From Acidisphaera sp. S103 (GTDB lineage: Bacteria; Pseudomonadota; Alphaproteobacteria; Acetobacterales; Acetobacteraceae): DNA of 64,000 bases. Positions 43,117 through 52,600 of the stretch are shown piece after piece. A program made the translations under genes and the position numbers. Each line of letters begins with the position of its first letter. Position 1 is the first letter of the stretch. The stretch spans positions 58,952 through 122,951 of the forward strand of contig NZ_LMUJ01000108.1 in assembly GCF_009765975.1 (NCBI RefSeq). Direction: 5' to 3'. The notes under the pieces were generated by a model. That model was not told where the DNA came from. It searched no databases and saw only the letters and a list, made by a program, of their open reading frames with translations.

Positions 43117-44886
43117 ATGTCCGGTACGACGTTGACTTCCACTGGCATAATCCAAACCTACACGGTCGCGGCAACCGGTACCTACGACATCACAGCCTTC
43201 GGCGGCCAAGGTGGCCAGGGCGGCAATGGCGGCGCCGGTGGGCTCGGTGCGGAAATCGGCGGTAGCTTCAGCCTCACGCAAGGCGAGGTGCTACAGGTCG
43301 TCGTCGGCGATACCGGCGGTAGTGGCGGTGCCGGCGCCGGTGGTGGTGGCGGTGGCACCTTCGTCATCGAGACGTTCGACGGCAGCAGCGCTGTCGATAT
43401 TCCGCTGGTGATCGCCGGCGGCGGCGGCGGCAGCGCATTCAATAAAACTTTGCCGGGCTTCCTGGGCGGCGGCGGCCAGACCGGCGGTTCCGGGCAAACC
43501 GGCAATTACAGCGGTGGTGCCGGTGGTGTCGGCGGCAGTGGCGGCGGTAACGGCGGCAAATATGGCGGCGGTGGTGGTGGATACAGTGGCGGGAACGGAT
43601 CCACCAGCAAGTCAACCAGCATCCTCCCCACCAATGGCAACGCCCGAGGCAGCGGATACAGCGGTGGCGTCGGCAACTACGGCGCCGGTGGATTCGGCGG
43701 CGGTGGCGCCGGCGGTTACGACGGCGGCGGCAGCGGCGGCGGTTTCAGCGGTGGCGGCGGCGGCGGCTACGCCCGCTTCGGCTACTACGGCGGCGGCGGC
43801 GGTGGTTCGTTGGACAACGGTACGAGCCAGACGCTGGTCGCGGCCGAGAATTCCGGCAGCGGTTTGGTCACCATCGACCTTGAACCGCCCTGCTTTCTGC
43901 GCGGCACACATATCCTGACGCCGGCCGGCGAGGTGCCGGTGGAGACGCTGCGGCCTGGTGACCTGGTCACCACTGTTTCCGGCGCACACCGCCCGCTGCG
44001 CTGGGTCGGATTCGGTCGCACGCTGGTCACCCCCCGCAACCGCGACCGAGCGACCCCGGTGGTGATCCTCCGCCACGCGCTGGGTGAGTTCCGGCCGCAC
44101 CGCGACCTCTACATCACGCGCGGGCACAGCCTGTATCTGCAGGGCGTACTGATCCCCGTCGAAGAACTGATCAATCACCGCTCGATCGCCTGGGTCGAGG
44201 AAGCACAGGTGGTGGAATATTACCACCTGGAGTTGGACAGCCACGACGTGGTGGTGGCCGAGCGCGTCGCCGCGGAGAGTTACCGCGAGGACGGCAACAG
44301 CGCGCAGTTTCAAAATGCCGCGACCCGTCCGCTGGTCCCGCCGATGCCACCATATGCGCCGGTGCTGCACGATCATCCGACGGTCGGACGGATCTGGCGC
44401 CAACTGTCCGATCGCGCCGGCCCACCTGATCTGGCACTGACCGACGATCCCGACCTGCATCTGCTCGCCGACGGCGTACGGCTGGACGCCGAACAGACCG
44501 AAGCCGGAATCTGGCGTTTCCGCCTGCCGAATCCGGTCGCCGATCTGCGCATCGTCTCACGCAGCGCCATCCCGTCGATGCTCGGCATCGCCCAGGATCA
44601 GCGCCGGCTCGGTGTCGCCTTGCGAGGCATCGTGCTGGCGCAGCAAGGCCTGCGGCTAGAGGTGGGATGGGACGACGAGAGCCTCGGCGCCGGCTTCCAC
44701 GGGCCTGAGCCAGCGGAACGCCATCGTTGGACCAACGGCGAAGCGGTATTGCCGCCGGCGCTGCTGTCGACGTGGCGCGCCGGTGCGACCGTGGAGCTGA
44801 CAGTCAACGGCCTGCTCCGCTATCCGATGCCCGTCGATCAGGCGGCGTACGCTTCTCCGGTTGACGCAGGACGCACCGCGGCCTGA
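43117..44886 (+). CDS. Glycine-rich protein with C-terminal Hint module
   Basis: 589 residues. Residues 1-250 have long stretches of Gly alternating with Ser/Tyr/Asn (YDITAFGGQGGQGGNGGAGG, SGGGGGGYARFGYYGGGGGG), as in surface glycine-rich domains. A Hint domain starts at Cys259 (CFLRGTHILTPAGEVPVETL), has block B at TRGH (Thr334, His337) and ends without the His-Asn of splicing inteins. The rest to the C-terminus (DLHLLADGVRLDAEQ, VSRSAIPSMLGIAQDQRRLG) is a domain shared with the protein at 49671-53279. No signal peptide. It could be secreted by a type I or V system, but no such genes adjoin. Confidence 0.8.
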   Translation: MSGTTLTSTGIIQTYTVAATGTYDITAFGGQGGQGGNGGAGGLGAEIGGSFSLTQGEVLQVVVGDTGGSGGAGAGGGGGGTFVIETFDGSSAVDIPLVIAGGGGGSAFNKTLPGFLGGGGQTGGSGQTGNYSGGAGGVGGSGGGNGGKYGGGGGGYSGGNGSTSKSTSILPTNGNARGSGYSGGVGNYGAGGFGGGGAGGYDGGGSGGGFSGGGGGGYARFGYYGGGGGGSLDNGTSQTLVAAENSGSGLVTIDLEPPCFLRGTHILTPAGEVPVETLRPGDLVTTVSGAHRPLRWVGFGRTLVTPRNRDRATPVVILRHALGEFRPHRDLYITRGHSLYLQGVLIPVEELINHRSIAWVEEAQVVEYYHLELDSHDVVVAERVAAESYREDGNSAQFQNAATRPLVPPMPPYAPVLHDHPTVGRIWRQLSDRAGPPDLALTDDPDLHLLADGVRLDAEQTEAGIWRFRLPNPVADLRIVSRSAIPSMLGIAQDQRRLGVALRGIVLAQQGLRLEVGWDDESLGAGFHGPEPAERHRWTNGEAVLPPALLSTWRAGATVELTVNGLLRYPMPVDQAAYASPVDAGRTAA

Positions 44887-44946
44887 GCCGCAAATTGGTA
44901 TCGCCCCACCCTGGCCTTTCCCGCCGTCACACGCCATGTTGTTCCT

Positions 44947-45648
44947 GTGTGTACCGTCGTCGTCCTCGTCCGCCCCGACCAGATCCTCCTCGCCGCCAAT
45001 CGTGATGAACGGATGGACCGCCCCTGGGACCCGCCCGCCGCCTGGTGGCCCGACCGACCCGGCATCATCGCCGGCCGGGACCGCACCGCAGGCGGCACCT
45101 GGATGGGCATCAACCGCCACGGAGTCGTCGCCACCGTATTGAACCGGCCCGGCACCCTGGGTCCCGCCATCGGCAAGCGCAGCCGGGGCGACCTGCCGCT
45201 GATGGCGCTGGAACACCCCACGGCCACCGCCGCCGCCGCGGCACTCACCAGCCTGGACGCCAGCCTGTGGCGAGGCTTCAACATGGTCCTCGCGGACCGC
45301 TCGGGCGCCTGGTTCGTCCGAGGTGTCGGTTACGGCTACCCCAGCGCCGAACGCCTGCCGCCAGGCGTCTCCATGGTCACCGCACTCGATCCAAACGACA
45401 TGGACAGCCCGCGGACCGCCGCCCACCTGCCCCGCTTCCAGGCGGCGGAACCCGACTGGGAGACCTGGAAGGCCATCCTGTCGGACCAGAGCGGCGGGCC
45501 GGCGGAACAATTGAACGTGGAGCCCCGCGGCGGATTCGGCACCGTAAGCTCCTCTTTCATCGCGCTTCCGGCCGAAGGCGACCCAATATGGCTGTTCGCG
45601 GCAGGCCCGCCGCACCAGGCGCCATTCCTGCCTGTCACACTGCCGTAG
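44947..45648 (+). CDS. NRDE (TANGO2) family protein
   Basis: 233 residues from GTG 44947. The start [20 protein letters not shown] carries the invariant Cys2 of the Ntn-like fold and the NRDE motif ([12 protein letters not shown]). [20 protein letters not shown] and the late [10 protein letters not shown] are also conserved. TANGO2 homologues in eukaryotes affect Golgi/mitochondrial haem metabolism; the role in bacteria is unknown. It lies between the glycine-rich Hint gene and purC on the same strand. Confidence 0.85.
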   Translation: MCTVVVLVRPDQILLAANRDERMDRPWDPPAAWWPDRPGIIAGRDRTAGGTWMGINRHGVVATVLNRPGTLGPAIGKRSRGDLPLMALEHPTATAAAAALTSLDASLWRGFNMVLADRSGAWFVRGVGYGYPSAERLPPGVSMVTALDPNDMDSPRTAAHLPRFQAAEPDWETWKAILSDQSGGPAEQLNVEPRGGFGTVSSSFIALPAEGDPIWLFAAGPPHQAPFLPVTLP

Positions 45649-45711
45649 CAGCCCGGCCTTTTGCGTCCGCGATACCGCTGCTATACCCGCCCCGCCGCTC
45701 GATAGCCTCCA

Positions 45712-45780
45712 ACGTGCCCCGGCACGATCAACGCCCACGTGCCTCCGCACGATAAACGCCCACGTGCCCCGGCACGATCA
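45712..45780 (+). promoter_or_regulatory. Three tandem 25-bp repeats with palindromic cores before purC
   Basis: Units at 45712, 45737 and 45762 share ACGTGCC(C/T)C(C/G)GCACGAT. Cores of the first and third are CGTGCC-CC-GGCACG palindromes. The array ends 50 bases before the purC start, between it and the NRDE stop. Spacing and symmetry suggest repeated binding sites for a regulator or a structured leader; a role in purine control is inferred. Confidence 0.5.
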
Positions 45781-45829
45781 TGACAACCGCGCCGCAGCGC
45801 GACGCGGTGACCACCAAAGGAACCTCGCG

Positions 45830-46594
45830 ATGGCCCGCCGCCGACAACTCTATGAGGGCAAAGCCAAGATCCTGTTCGAGGGTCCTGAACCCGGCACGCT
45901 GGTGCAGTATTTCAAGGACGACGCCACCGCCGGCAACGGCGCCAAGAAGGGCATCATCACCGGCAAGGGCGTGTTGAACAACCGCATCAGCGAATATCTG
46001 ATGATGCGCCTGCACGACATCGGCGTGCCCACCCATTTCGTCCGCCGCCTGAACATGCGCGAGCAACTGATCCGCGAGGTCGAGATCATCCCGCTGGAGG
46101 TCGTCGTCCGCAACGTCGCCGCCGGCAGCCTGGCGACCCGCCTCGGCATCGCCGAGGGCACCCGCCTGCCCCGCTCCATCATCGAATACTACTACAAGAA
46201 CGACGCCCTGAACGACCCGATGGTGTCGGAGGAGCACATCACCTGCTTCGGCTGGGCCAACACTGCCGACCTCGACGACATCGTCGCGCTGACCCTGCGG
46301 ATCAACGACTTCCTGTCCGGCCTGTTGCTGGGCGTCGGCATCACCCTGGTCGACTTCAAGCTGGAATTCGGCCGTCTGTGGGAAAATGAGGAGATGCGGA
46401 TCATCCTCGCCGACGAAATCAGCCCCGACAACTGCCGCCTGTGGGACAGCAAGACGAACGAGAAAATGGACAAGGACCGCTTCCGCCGCGACCTCGGCAA
46501 GGTCGAGGAAGGCTACCAGGAAGTCGCCCGCCGCCTGGGCATCCTGCCGGAAGCCGGCACCCGAGACCTCAAAGGCCCGGAGTTGATGCAGTGA
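45830..46594 (+). CDS. purC: Phosphoribosylaminoimidazole-succinocarboxamide synthase
   Basis: 254 residues from ATG 45830 (AAAGGAACC upstream). SAICAR synthetase signature: [34 protein letters not shown], then [20 protein letters not shown], and [10 protein letters not shown]. It joins aspartate to CAIR with ATP, step 8 of purine synthesis. Longer than the GAR ligase fusions; a normal single-domain bacterial enzyme. The stop overlaps the purS start (GTGA), so the two are coupled. Confidence 0.93.
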   Translation: MARRRQLYEGKAKILFEGPEPGTLVQYFKDDATAGNGAKKGIITGKGVLNNRISEYLMMRLHDIGVPTHFVRRLNMREQLIREVEIIPLEVVVRNVAAGSLATRLGIAEGTRLPRSIIEYYYKNDALNDPMVSEEHITCFGWANTADLDDIVALTLRINDFLSGLLLGVGITLVDFKLEFGRLWENEEMRIILADEISPDNCRLWDSKTNEKMDKDRFRRDLGKVEEGYQEVARRLGILPEAGTRDLKGPELMQ

Positions 46595-46833
46595 AAGCGA
46601 CCGTCACGGTGATGCTGAAATCCGGCGTCCTGGATCCCCAGGGCAAAGCCATCGCCCACGCCCTCGGCACCCTCGGCTTCACCGGCGTCAACGACGTCCG
46701 TGCCGGCAAGGTCCTCGAAATCGAATTGTCCGAAACCGATCCCGAGAAAGCCAAAGCCACCGCCGAGGAAATGGCGCGCAAACTACTGGCCAACACGGTG
46801 ATCGAAAGCTTCCAGGTATCGGTCGCGGGATAA
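46591..46833 (+). CDS. purS: Phosphoribosylformylglycinamidine synthase subunit PurS
   Basis: 80 residues from GTG 46591, which overlaps the purC TGA. Conserved: [38 protein letters not shown]. PurS with PurQ and PurL makes FGAM synthase in bacteria lacking the fused large enzyme. In this genome purQ and purL are not adjacent but lie about 7 kb downstream, an interruption of the usual order. Confidence 0.93.
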   Translation: MKATVTVMLKSGVLDPQGKAIAHALGTLGFTGVNDVRAGKVLEIELSETDPEKAKATAEEMARKLLANTVIESFQVSVAG

Positions 46834-46894
46834 GCGGGTGGCATGTTCGCCCCCATCGGCGTTGTCCTCGACTCGCCGGCACCGTCGTACCCCC

Positions 46895-46975
46895 GTCATG
46901 GTGGGCGGAGGCCCGCCATCCACGCCTGTGTTTTCGAATGCAGAAGGCATGGAAGCCGATCTTCATCAGCATGGC
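46895..46975. repeat. 80-bp composite dispersed repeat, copy 2
   Basis: Begins with a REP hairpin (ATGGTGGGC / GCCCGCCAT, one G-T pair) at 46898-46919 and continues CACGCCTGTGTTTTCG and CCGATCTTCATCAGC in the same order as the copy at 17981-18062. It lies directly after purS, at the junction with the accessory block. The rest of the gap to 47048 contains no recognised gene. Confidence 0.6.
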
Positions 46976-47047
46976 ATACCGGGCCAACCGCTGGGTCGGC
47001 ATCAACGTCACCTCACATTACTAGTCCCCCGTCCGTAGGCAGCCCGA

Positions 47048-47752
47048 GTGGCACCCGCTCCCGCCCCCGCCGTGATGAATTTCACCGGCTTCCCCACCGA
47101 GGGGCTGCAATTCCTGCGCAACCTTGCCGCCAACAACGATCCCGCCTGGTTCAAGCCCCGCCGCGACGACTACGAATCACTGGTGCGTGGCCCGATGCTG
47201 GCCCTGGTCGCGGACCTGCTGACACTCGCCGCCGCCCGCAAACTGCCCCTGACCGGCGATCCGGCAAAGGCCGTATTCCGCGTCCACCGAGACGTCCGTT
47301 TCGCCAAGGACAAACGACCCTACAAGACCCACTGCGGCGCCTCGCTCAGCCGGACCGGAGCCAAACTGGCGTTCGGCCTGTTCTACATCCACATCGAGCC
47401 CGGCGGCTGCTTCACCGCCGCCGGATTCTGGCACCCGGAACCACCCCAACTCGACCGCCTGCGCCAGCGGATCATCGCCGACCCCAAACGGTTCCTGAAC
47501 GTAGTGCGAGCGCTCGACGCCAAAGCCATGCCGCTTGATCCGGACGAAGAAAGCACCAAACGCCTGCCACGCGGCTGCGAGGCCGCCAAAGGCACACCCA
47601 TCGAGCCATTCCTGAAACGCCGGAACCTGGTCGCCCGCCACGCGCTGACCGACGCCGACGTCCTCGCCTCGTCCTTGCCGACGCTCCTGCTCGATCGGTT
47701 CACCGCCGTTCGGCCGCTACTGGATTTCGGTTGGCAAGCAGTCGACGGATGA
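47048..47752 (+). CDS. DUF2461 family protein
   Basis: 234 residues from GTG 47048 (ATG 47075 is an alternative; upstream AGG is better placed for the GTG). Typical order of the family: TGFPTEGLQFLRNLAANNDP, AWFKPRRDDYE, VFRVHRDVRFAKDKRPYKTH and YIHIEPGGCFTAAGFWHPEP. The fold is unknown and function unassigned. It starts the accessory block between purS and purQ. Confidence 0.82.
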   Translation: MAPAPAPAVMNFTGFPTEGLQFLRNLAANNDPAWFKPRRDDYESLVRGPMLALVADLLTLAAARKLPLTGDPAKAVFRVHRDVRFAKDKRPYKTHCGASLSRTGAKLAFGLFYIHIEPGGCFTAAGFWHPEPPQLDRLRQRIIADPKRFLNVVRALDAKAMPLDPDEESTKRLPRGCEAAKGTPIEPFLKRRNLVARHALTDADVLASSLPTLLLDRFTAVRPLLDFGWQAVDG

Positions 47753-47831
47753 TAGTTCGGCACAGTATGTAACAAGCAAAAACAGCCGAACCGATTAGTC
47801 TCCACGAAATAAGCGATCAGGAGACCGTCCG

Positions 47832-48206
47832 ATGCTGAAACCAGCCATTCCGAACGTCTTCGTCAAAGATTTCCCCGCCGCCCTCGCCTATTACACCGGC
47901 CCGCTCGGTTTTCACCCGCTCTTCGTCTACGGCGACGTCCCGTTCTACGCCCATATCGCCCGCGACGAGGCGATCCTGGCCCTCCGTTGCGTCACCAAAC
48001 CCGTCATCGACCACACCGCCGGCGAGGATCTCCTCAGCGCCTTCATCGAAGTCACCGACGTCAATGCCCTGCACCAGCAATTGCATTCCGCCGGCGCCAA
48101 CATCCGCCAGCCGCCGCGCGACGAGCCCTGGGCCATGCGCAGCCTGATCGTCAGCGACCTCGACGGCAACCTGATCTGCTTCGCCTCCAATCTCGCCCGA
48201 GCCTAA
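47832..48206 (+). CDS. VOC/glyoxalase-superfamily protein
   Basis: 124 residues. One VOC module: LKPAIPNVFVKDFPAALAYY, with metal-type positions in the middle (FYAHIARDEAILAL) and the closing LIVSDLDGNLICFASNL. Members act in glyoxal or drug detoxification, or as dioxygenases. The missing early His/Glu pair means metal binding is uncertain. AGGAGACCGTCCG precedes the ATG. Confidence 0.75.
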   Translation: MLKPAIPNVFVKDFPAALAYYTGPLGFHPLFVYGDVPFYAHIARDEAILALRCVTKPVIDHTAGEDLLSAFIEVTDVNALHQQLHSAGANIRQPPRDEPWAMRSLIVSDLDGNLICFASNLARA

Positions 48207-48315
48207 ATCGAAACGCTCCACGGGTTGTCCGTGTTCGTAGGGCTTCACGGTGCGTTAGTATAAGCGGCGTAAGGCCTTTGCGCCCCTCCAGATGTCGATA
48301 CGGACGTCAAGACAA

Positions 48316-48653
48316 TTTTTATAAGGCAGATTAGCGGGATGTAGATGGATAAAGGGGATGTACGGTTGTAGGCGCCGGTGACCGAGCAGGCCATTGGGTG
48401 AGCTTTTCGGCTTGCCAATGGGTTCGTTGAGACGGTCTATGAGAATGCCCTTGCGCACGAGATACGAAAGTCCGGGCTGAGCGACGTGCACGTGCCGCAA
48501 CCCGAAACTATCCACGAGCGACCGACAAATTGTTGCGTATACAGATCAATTTCGGTCAGCCCAAAATCGGAATCCGCCGCATCACCGCCCAAGCCAGATC
48601 GCGAAGACAATCCCCTTTCATCCCCCCTTATCCCGCTTAATCCGCCTTAAAAA
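48316..48653. repeat. Inverted-repeat-flanked GxxExxY-type remnant
   Basis: Left arm AAGGCAGATTAGCGGGAT... (48316-48360) and right arm ...ATCCCGCTTAATCCGCCTT (48610-48653) are long, imperfect inverted copies. Between them lies a GxxExxY-type coding fragment. GxxExxY genes in many bacteria are bordered by this kind of AATCCGCCTT-like repeats. It is a decayed copy; the mobile nature is inferred. Confidence 0.5.
48414..48510 (+). pseudogene. GxxExxY protein fragment
   Basis: The frame reads ANGFVETVYENALAHEIRKS then GLSDVHVPQPETIHE. The GFVExVYENALAxELRKxGL pattern is the hallmark of the GxxExxY family. Only about 33 residues survive, without start or catalytic-looking remainder. The rest of 48207-48701 has no gene. 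Confidence 0.65.
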
Positions 48654-48701
48654 TGAGAAGCCGTGGCCGCCCCCTCCCGCCGGTCGGACTGCCGGCGGAA
48701 A

Positions 48702-49535
48702 CTAATACGTCCCGACACGTTCCTTCTGGGCCGGAGCCTTCGTCGCGCCACCCTCCAGCATCGCCCGCATCCCCTCGCCGTTCACCCGCCACCACTCGTG
48801 CAAAATCCGCACATCCCAGCCGATGCAGAAATGCTTCACGCCCATCTCCAGATACGGCGCCGCGTCCTTGATGTTGGCGAGTTCGATCCGCGGATGCAGC
48901 CCCTTCTTCAGCGCCATCTCGATCGTCTTCCGCTCCGCCGATTTCACGTCCGGATGGTTCCGCTGCCCCGTCAGCCCCAGGCTCATCGAGTAATCGGAAC
49001 TCCCGAACTGCACCATGTCGATACCTTTGACCGACAGGATGTTGTCCAGGTCCTCCACGCATTCCCGCTTCTCGACCATGATCGCGATCACGACGTCATT
49101 CAGCGCCTCGACATAGGCCGGAGACCCGCCTTCCATCACCGTGCCCACATCACGCCGCATGCCGACGCCCAGCCGCCCGCCGGTGCCCGGCGTTTCGGCC
49201 CGCACCGCCGCCACGCAGGCATGCGCGTCCTCGACCGTGCGCAGGTCAGCGAACAGGATACTCTGGAACCCCGACCCGATCGCCCGCATGGCCTGATGGG
49301 TCCACTGCGTCTGCTCGATCTTGATCATCCCCGTCAGGTTCTTCAGTTCCAGCGCCCGCCCCAGGTTGTCCAGGTCGGCCATGCCGAACGGCGCATATTC
49401 AGCGGTGAACTCGACATAATCATACGCCCCGGCGAACCCCACCAGTTCCACCAGCGTCGGCCAGGTCGACAGCAAATGGGTGCCCAGCGTCGGCTGGTCG
49501 GCATTCAGCAAGGCGCGGAGACGGTTCGGACGCAT
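48702..49535 (-). CDS. HpcH/HpaI aldolase family protein
   Basis: 277 residues from ATG 49535. TIM-barrel aldolase with LGTHLLSTWPTLVELVGFAG, YVEFTAEYAPF, and metal or substrate residues in MIKIEQTQ, MVEKRECVED, and GSSDYSMSLGLTG. Members split 2-keto-3-deoxy acids or malyl-type substrates. The next upstream gene is the large Hint protein on the same strand. The reaction is not clear from context. Confidence 0.83.
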   Translation of the reverse strand: MRPNRLRALLNADQPTLGTHLLSTWPTLVELVGFAGAYDYVEFTAEYAPFGMADLDNLGRALELKNLTGMIKIEQTQWTHQAMRAIGSGFQSILFADLRTVEDAHACVAAVRAETPGTGGRLGVGMRRDVGTVMEGGSPAYVEALNDVVIAIMVEKRECVEDLDNILSVKGIDMVQFGSSDYSMSLGLTGQRNHPDVKSAERKTIEMALKKGLHPRIELANIKDAAPYLEMGVKHFCIGWDVRILHEWWRVNGEGMRAMLEGGATKAPAQKERVGTY

Positions 49536-49670
49536 GGCAGCATTCCCTTTGCGGGTTGAGGTCCGTGACATGGTCGGGGTTTCCCGACGGGTACGCAAGT
49601 GCTGGACCAGGTTGAAACCGCCGCGCCATATCTCCGACGTAAAACATGACGCAGAACCCCGCGATCGCCC

Positions 49671-52600
49671 TCAGGCCGCGCGTGACCCACACACCCCAAC
49701 CGGATAACGCGTCACCCCGCCCAGCGTCAGCGTGATCTGCAACGGTCCCGGCCACCCCTCCAACAACGCGGCCGGCAACGCCGCGTCGCCACAGGTCCAG
49801 CGACACCAGTTTTCCGGCTCGAAATCGTGGAAGCCCTCGTTAAACCGAGGATCATCCGCCTCGGTCACCAACAGTTCGGCACCCCATCCCACCGACACGC
49901 GCCGCAGCGCCACACCGAGGCAGCGTGGATCACGGGCAAAACCCAAAACCTGCGGCACAGCGGCGCGCGATACGATCCGCACCGAACCGGGCAGCGTCCG
50001 AAGCGTGAAGAGATACGCCTGCCCGCTCACCCGCGTGGGGTTCAGCCGGTGTCCGTCAACCAGCAAATGCAGATCCGGTTCCTCGGTCAGCGGCCCCACC
50101 ACAAGCTGACCGCAACGGTCCAGCAACCGCCGCCACACCGCGTCCACCGCCGGACCACCCGTCAGCACCGGCGCGCACGGCGCCTGCGCCGGCAGTTCCC
50201 AACCCGAACGAGCGTTCTGGAACAGCCAGCGGTTGCCGTCATCGCGGTAACTCTCCGTGGCCGCCCCATTCGCCAGCAGCACATCGTGCGTCGCCAGTTC
50301 CACGTGATAGAGCGACACCTCCTGTGCCCGATCGTCCCACAGAATCGACCGATGATTGACCAGGAATTCCACCGGGATCAGCAGTCCATCGAACCACAGC
50401 GCGTGCCCCTTGGTCACGCGCAGATCGGTATGCGGCATATCTGGCCCCAACGCCCCTTTGCGCACGATCACCGGCGTCGCCGCGTTGCGCCGCCCGTGGG
50501 TCGCCAGCACCTTGCCGATGCCGATCCAGACGATCGGCCGCACGCTGCCGTCGTATGTGACGACCCGGTCGCCGGCGACAAGATCCTGCACCGGGCGCTC
50601 CCCGCCTTCGGTCAGGATAAAAGTGTCGGTACAGAAACAAAGCACCGTGACATCGGACCCGTCGGCGCTGGCGAACCCGGCCAATGGAACCTCAGGCGAG
50701 GCCGCGAGCGCGATCGAGCCGCCGCTGGTGCCGAAACTCAGCCGGCCCGCGGCATAGGCGACCGTCGCCGGCGCCACGCCTGCCAGGTCGATCGTTTCTC
50801 CCGCCGCGAAATTGACGATACTGCCGGAGAAGCTGTCTGGCGCACGCACATGCAGGTAAGCGCCGGCGCCCCCGAACACGATCGTTTCGCCGCTCGCGAC
50901 CGTACCCTGCACATCCAGCGTGCCACCAGCCGCGATCGTGACCGTACCGCTCCCGTCAAGGCTCGCAACAGTCATCGTGCTCGGGTCCAGGACGATCCCG
51001 CCATTGTTGACCACGGCGTCGGCGGTCAGCGTGGCATCCAACAGGGTCAGCGTTCCGGCGTTGCTCAGCGTCGCGCCGACGGGAAGCGTGTTCGATCCAG
51101 CCAATGTCCACGACGCCCCTTCATCCACCAGGACCTGGCTGAAATCGACGAACTGTGTGCCCAACTGCGACAGCGTGCCGGCCGAGGCGGCAGACGCAAG
51201 TTCCAGCGTCGCCGCATTGACCAGGTTGAGGCCGGTCACCGTTCCGACAAAAACCGCATTCGGGTCGATAATCAGGCGGCTCGCGGTACCGCTGCGGAAA
51301 ATCACGGCGTCCTTGGTGCCGATAATGGTGCCGGCATTGGTGATGGTCACACCGCTCGCCGACCCTGCCAGGATCCCGTCATATCCGCTGATGGTGCCCT
51401 GGCTCTGGTTGGTGAGGCTCAGGCTGGCATTGGTGAACCGAACGCCCCTGCCGTTCGGCGCTGTCGTGTTGCCTGTGATCAGGCCGTCGTTCACCACGAT
51501 TGTTCCGCCGAAGACGCCGTAATAGCCGCCGATCGTCCCATTGCTCTGGTTGGTGACGCTGCCGCGCACTGCAACGCTCACGCCGCTGGCGCCGGCAAGC
51601 GTCGCATTTCCCAGGATGCTGCCGCTGTTCACGATGGAGGCGTAGGCACCGCCGGCCAAGATCCCGGTGCGCCCGATGATCGTGCCGGACGAGTCGTTGA
51701 TGACACTGCCGTCGTCCTGGAGGTAAACGCCCACGCCGCGCGACGCCGCTGTGTTCCCTTCGATGTAACCGGAATTCACCACCGTCGGGTCGCTGGAGAG
51801 TTCGCCCAAAATCCCCCAAAATCCGTTGATCGTGCCACTATCCTGGTTGGTGACGCTCCCGGTTCCGATGATAATGCCCGCGGCACCCGTGACATTCTGG
51901 TTGCCGTCAATACGGCCCGCGTTCGATACGGTTATGGTACCGCTGCCGAAAAGACCGTAAAATCCGTTCACCGAACCGGATTGCTGATTGTCGATGCTGC
52001 CGCCACCGAGTCTGATTCCGTTGCCACCCAGCGATGCGTTCCCGGCGATGGTGCCAGCATTCACCACCGTTATGACTCCCCCATCGCGGCCATACAAGCC
52101 GTCAAACCCGATGATCGAACCGGTGTTGGTGACTGTGCCGTCCTGCAAAACGATGCCGCGGTTGAACCGGGACGTCATATCGCCGGCCACGAGTCCGGCA
52201 TTCACCACGGTCACAGCGCCCCCGGCGCCGCCAAAAATCGCGTAATTCCCGCTGATCGAGCCAAGTTGTTGGTTGGTGATGTTGCCGCCATCGTCGAAGC
52301 TGACGCCTCTGCCGCCGTACTTTGTCGCGTAGCCCATGATCAGCCCGTCATTCACGATCGTCGCGCCGCTGTGGCCGCTATAGACCCCCACATGTCCGCT
52401 GATGGTGCCGCCGTAAGCATTGGTGAGGACGCCACCGATCATGAACGTCACGCCGCTGCCGTGGGTGGCGGTCGTGTTCCCGGCGATGCGCCCCAGGTTC
52501 GCCACCGTCATGGCGCCGCCAAGGACATAAATCCCGTCATACCCGCTGATCACGCCGAGACTTTGATTGGTGACAACGCCGCCGGCACCGAGAAGAATGC

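Noticed and set aside
43612-44460. Minus-strand frame opposite the glycine-rich Hint gene
   Set aside because: Antisense of Gly codons gives Ala/Thr runs; no independent support.
45712-45780. CRISPR or attachment site
   Set aside because: Only three 25-bp units in direct contact without spacers.
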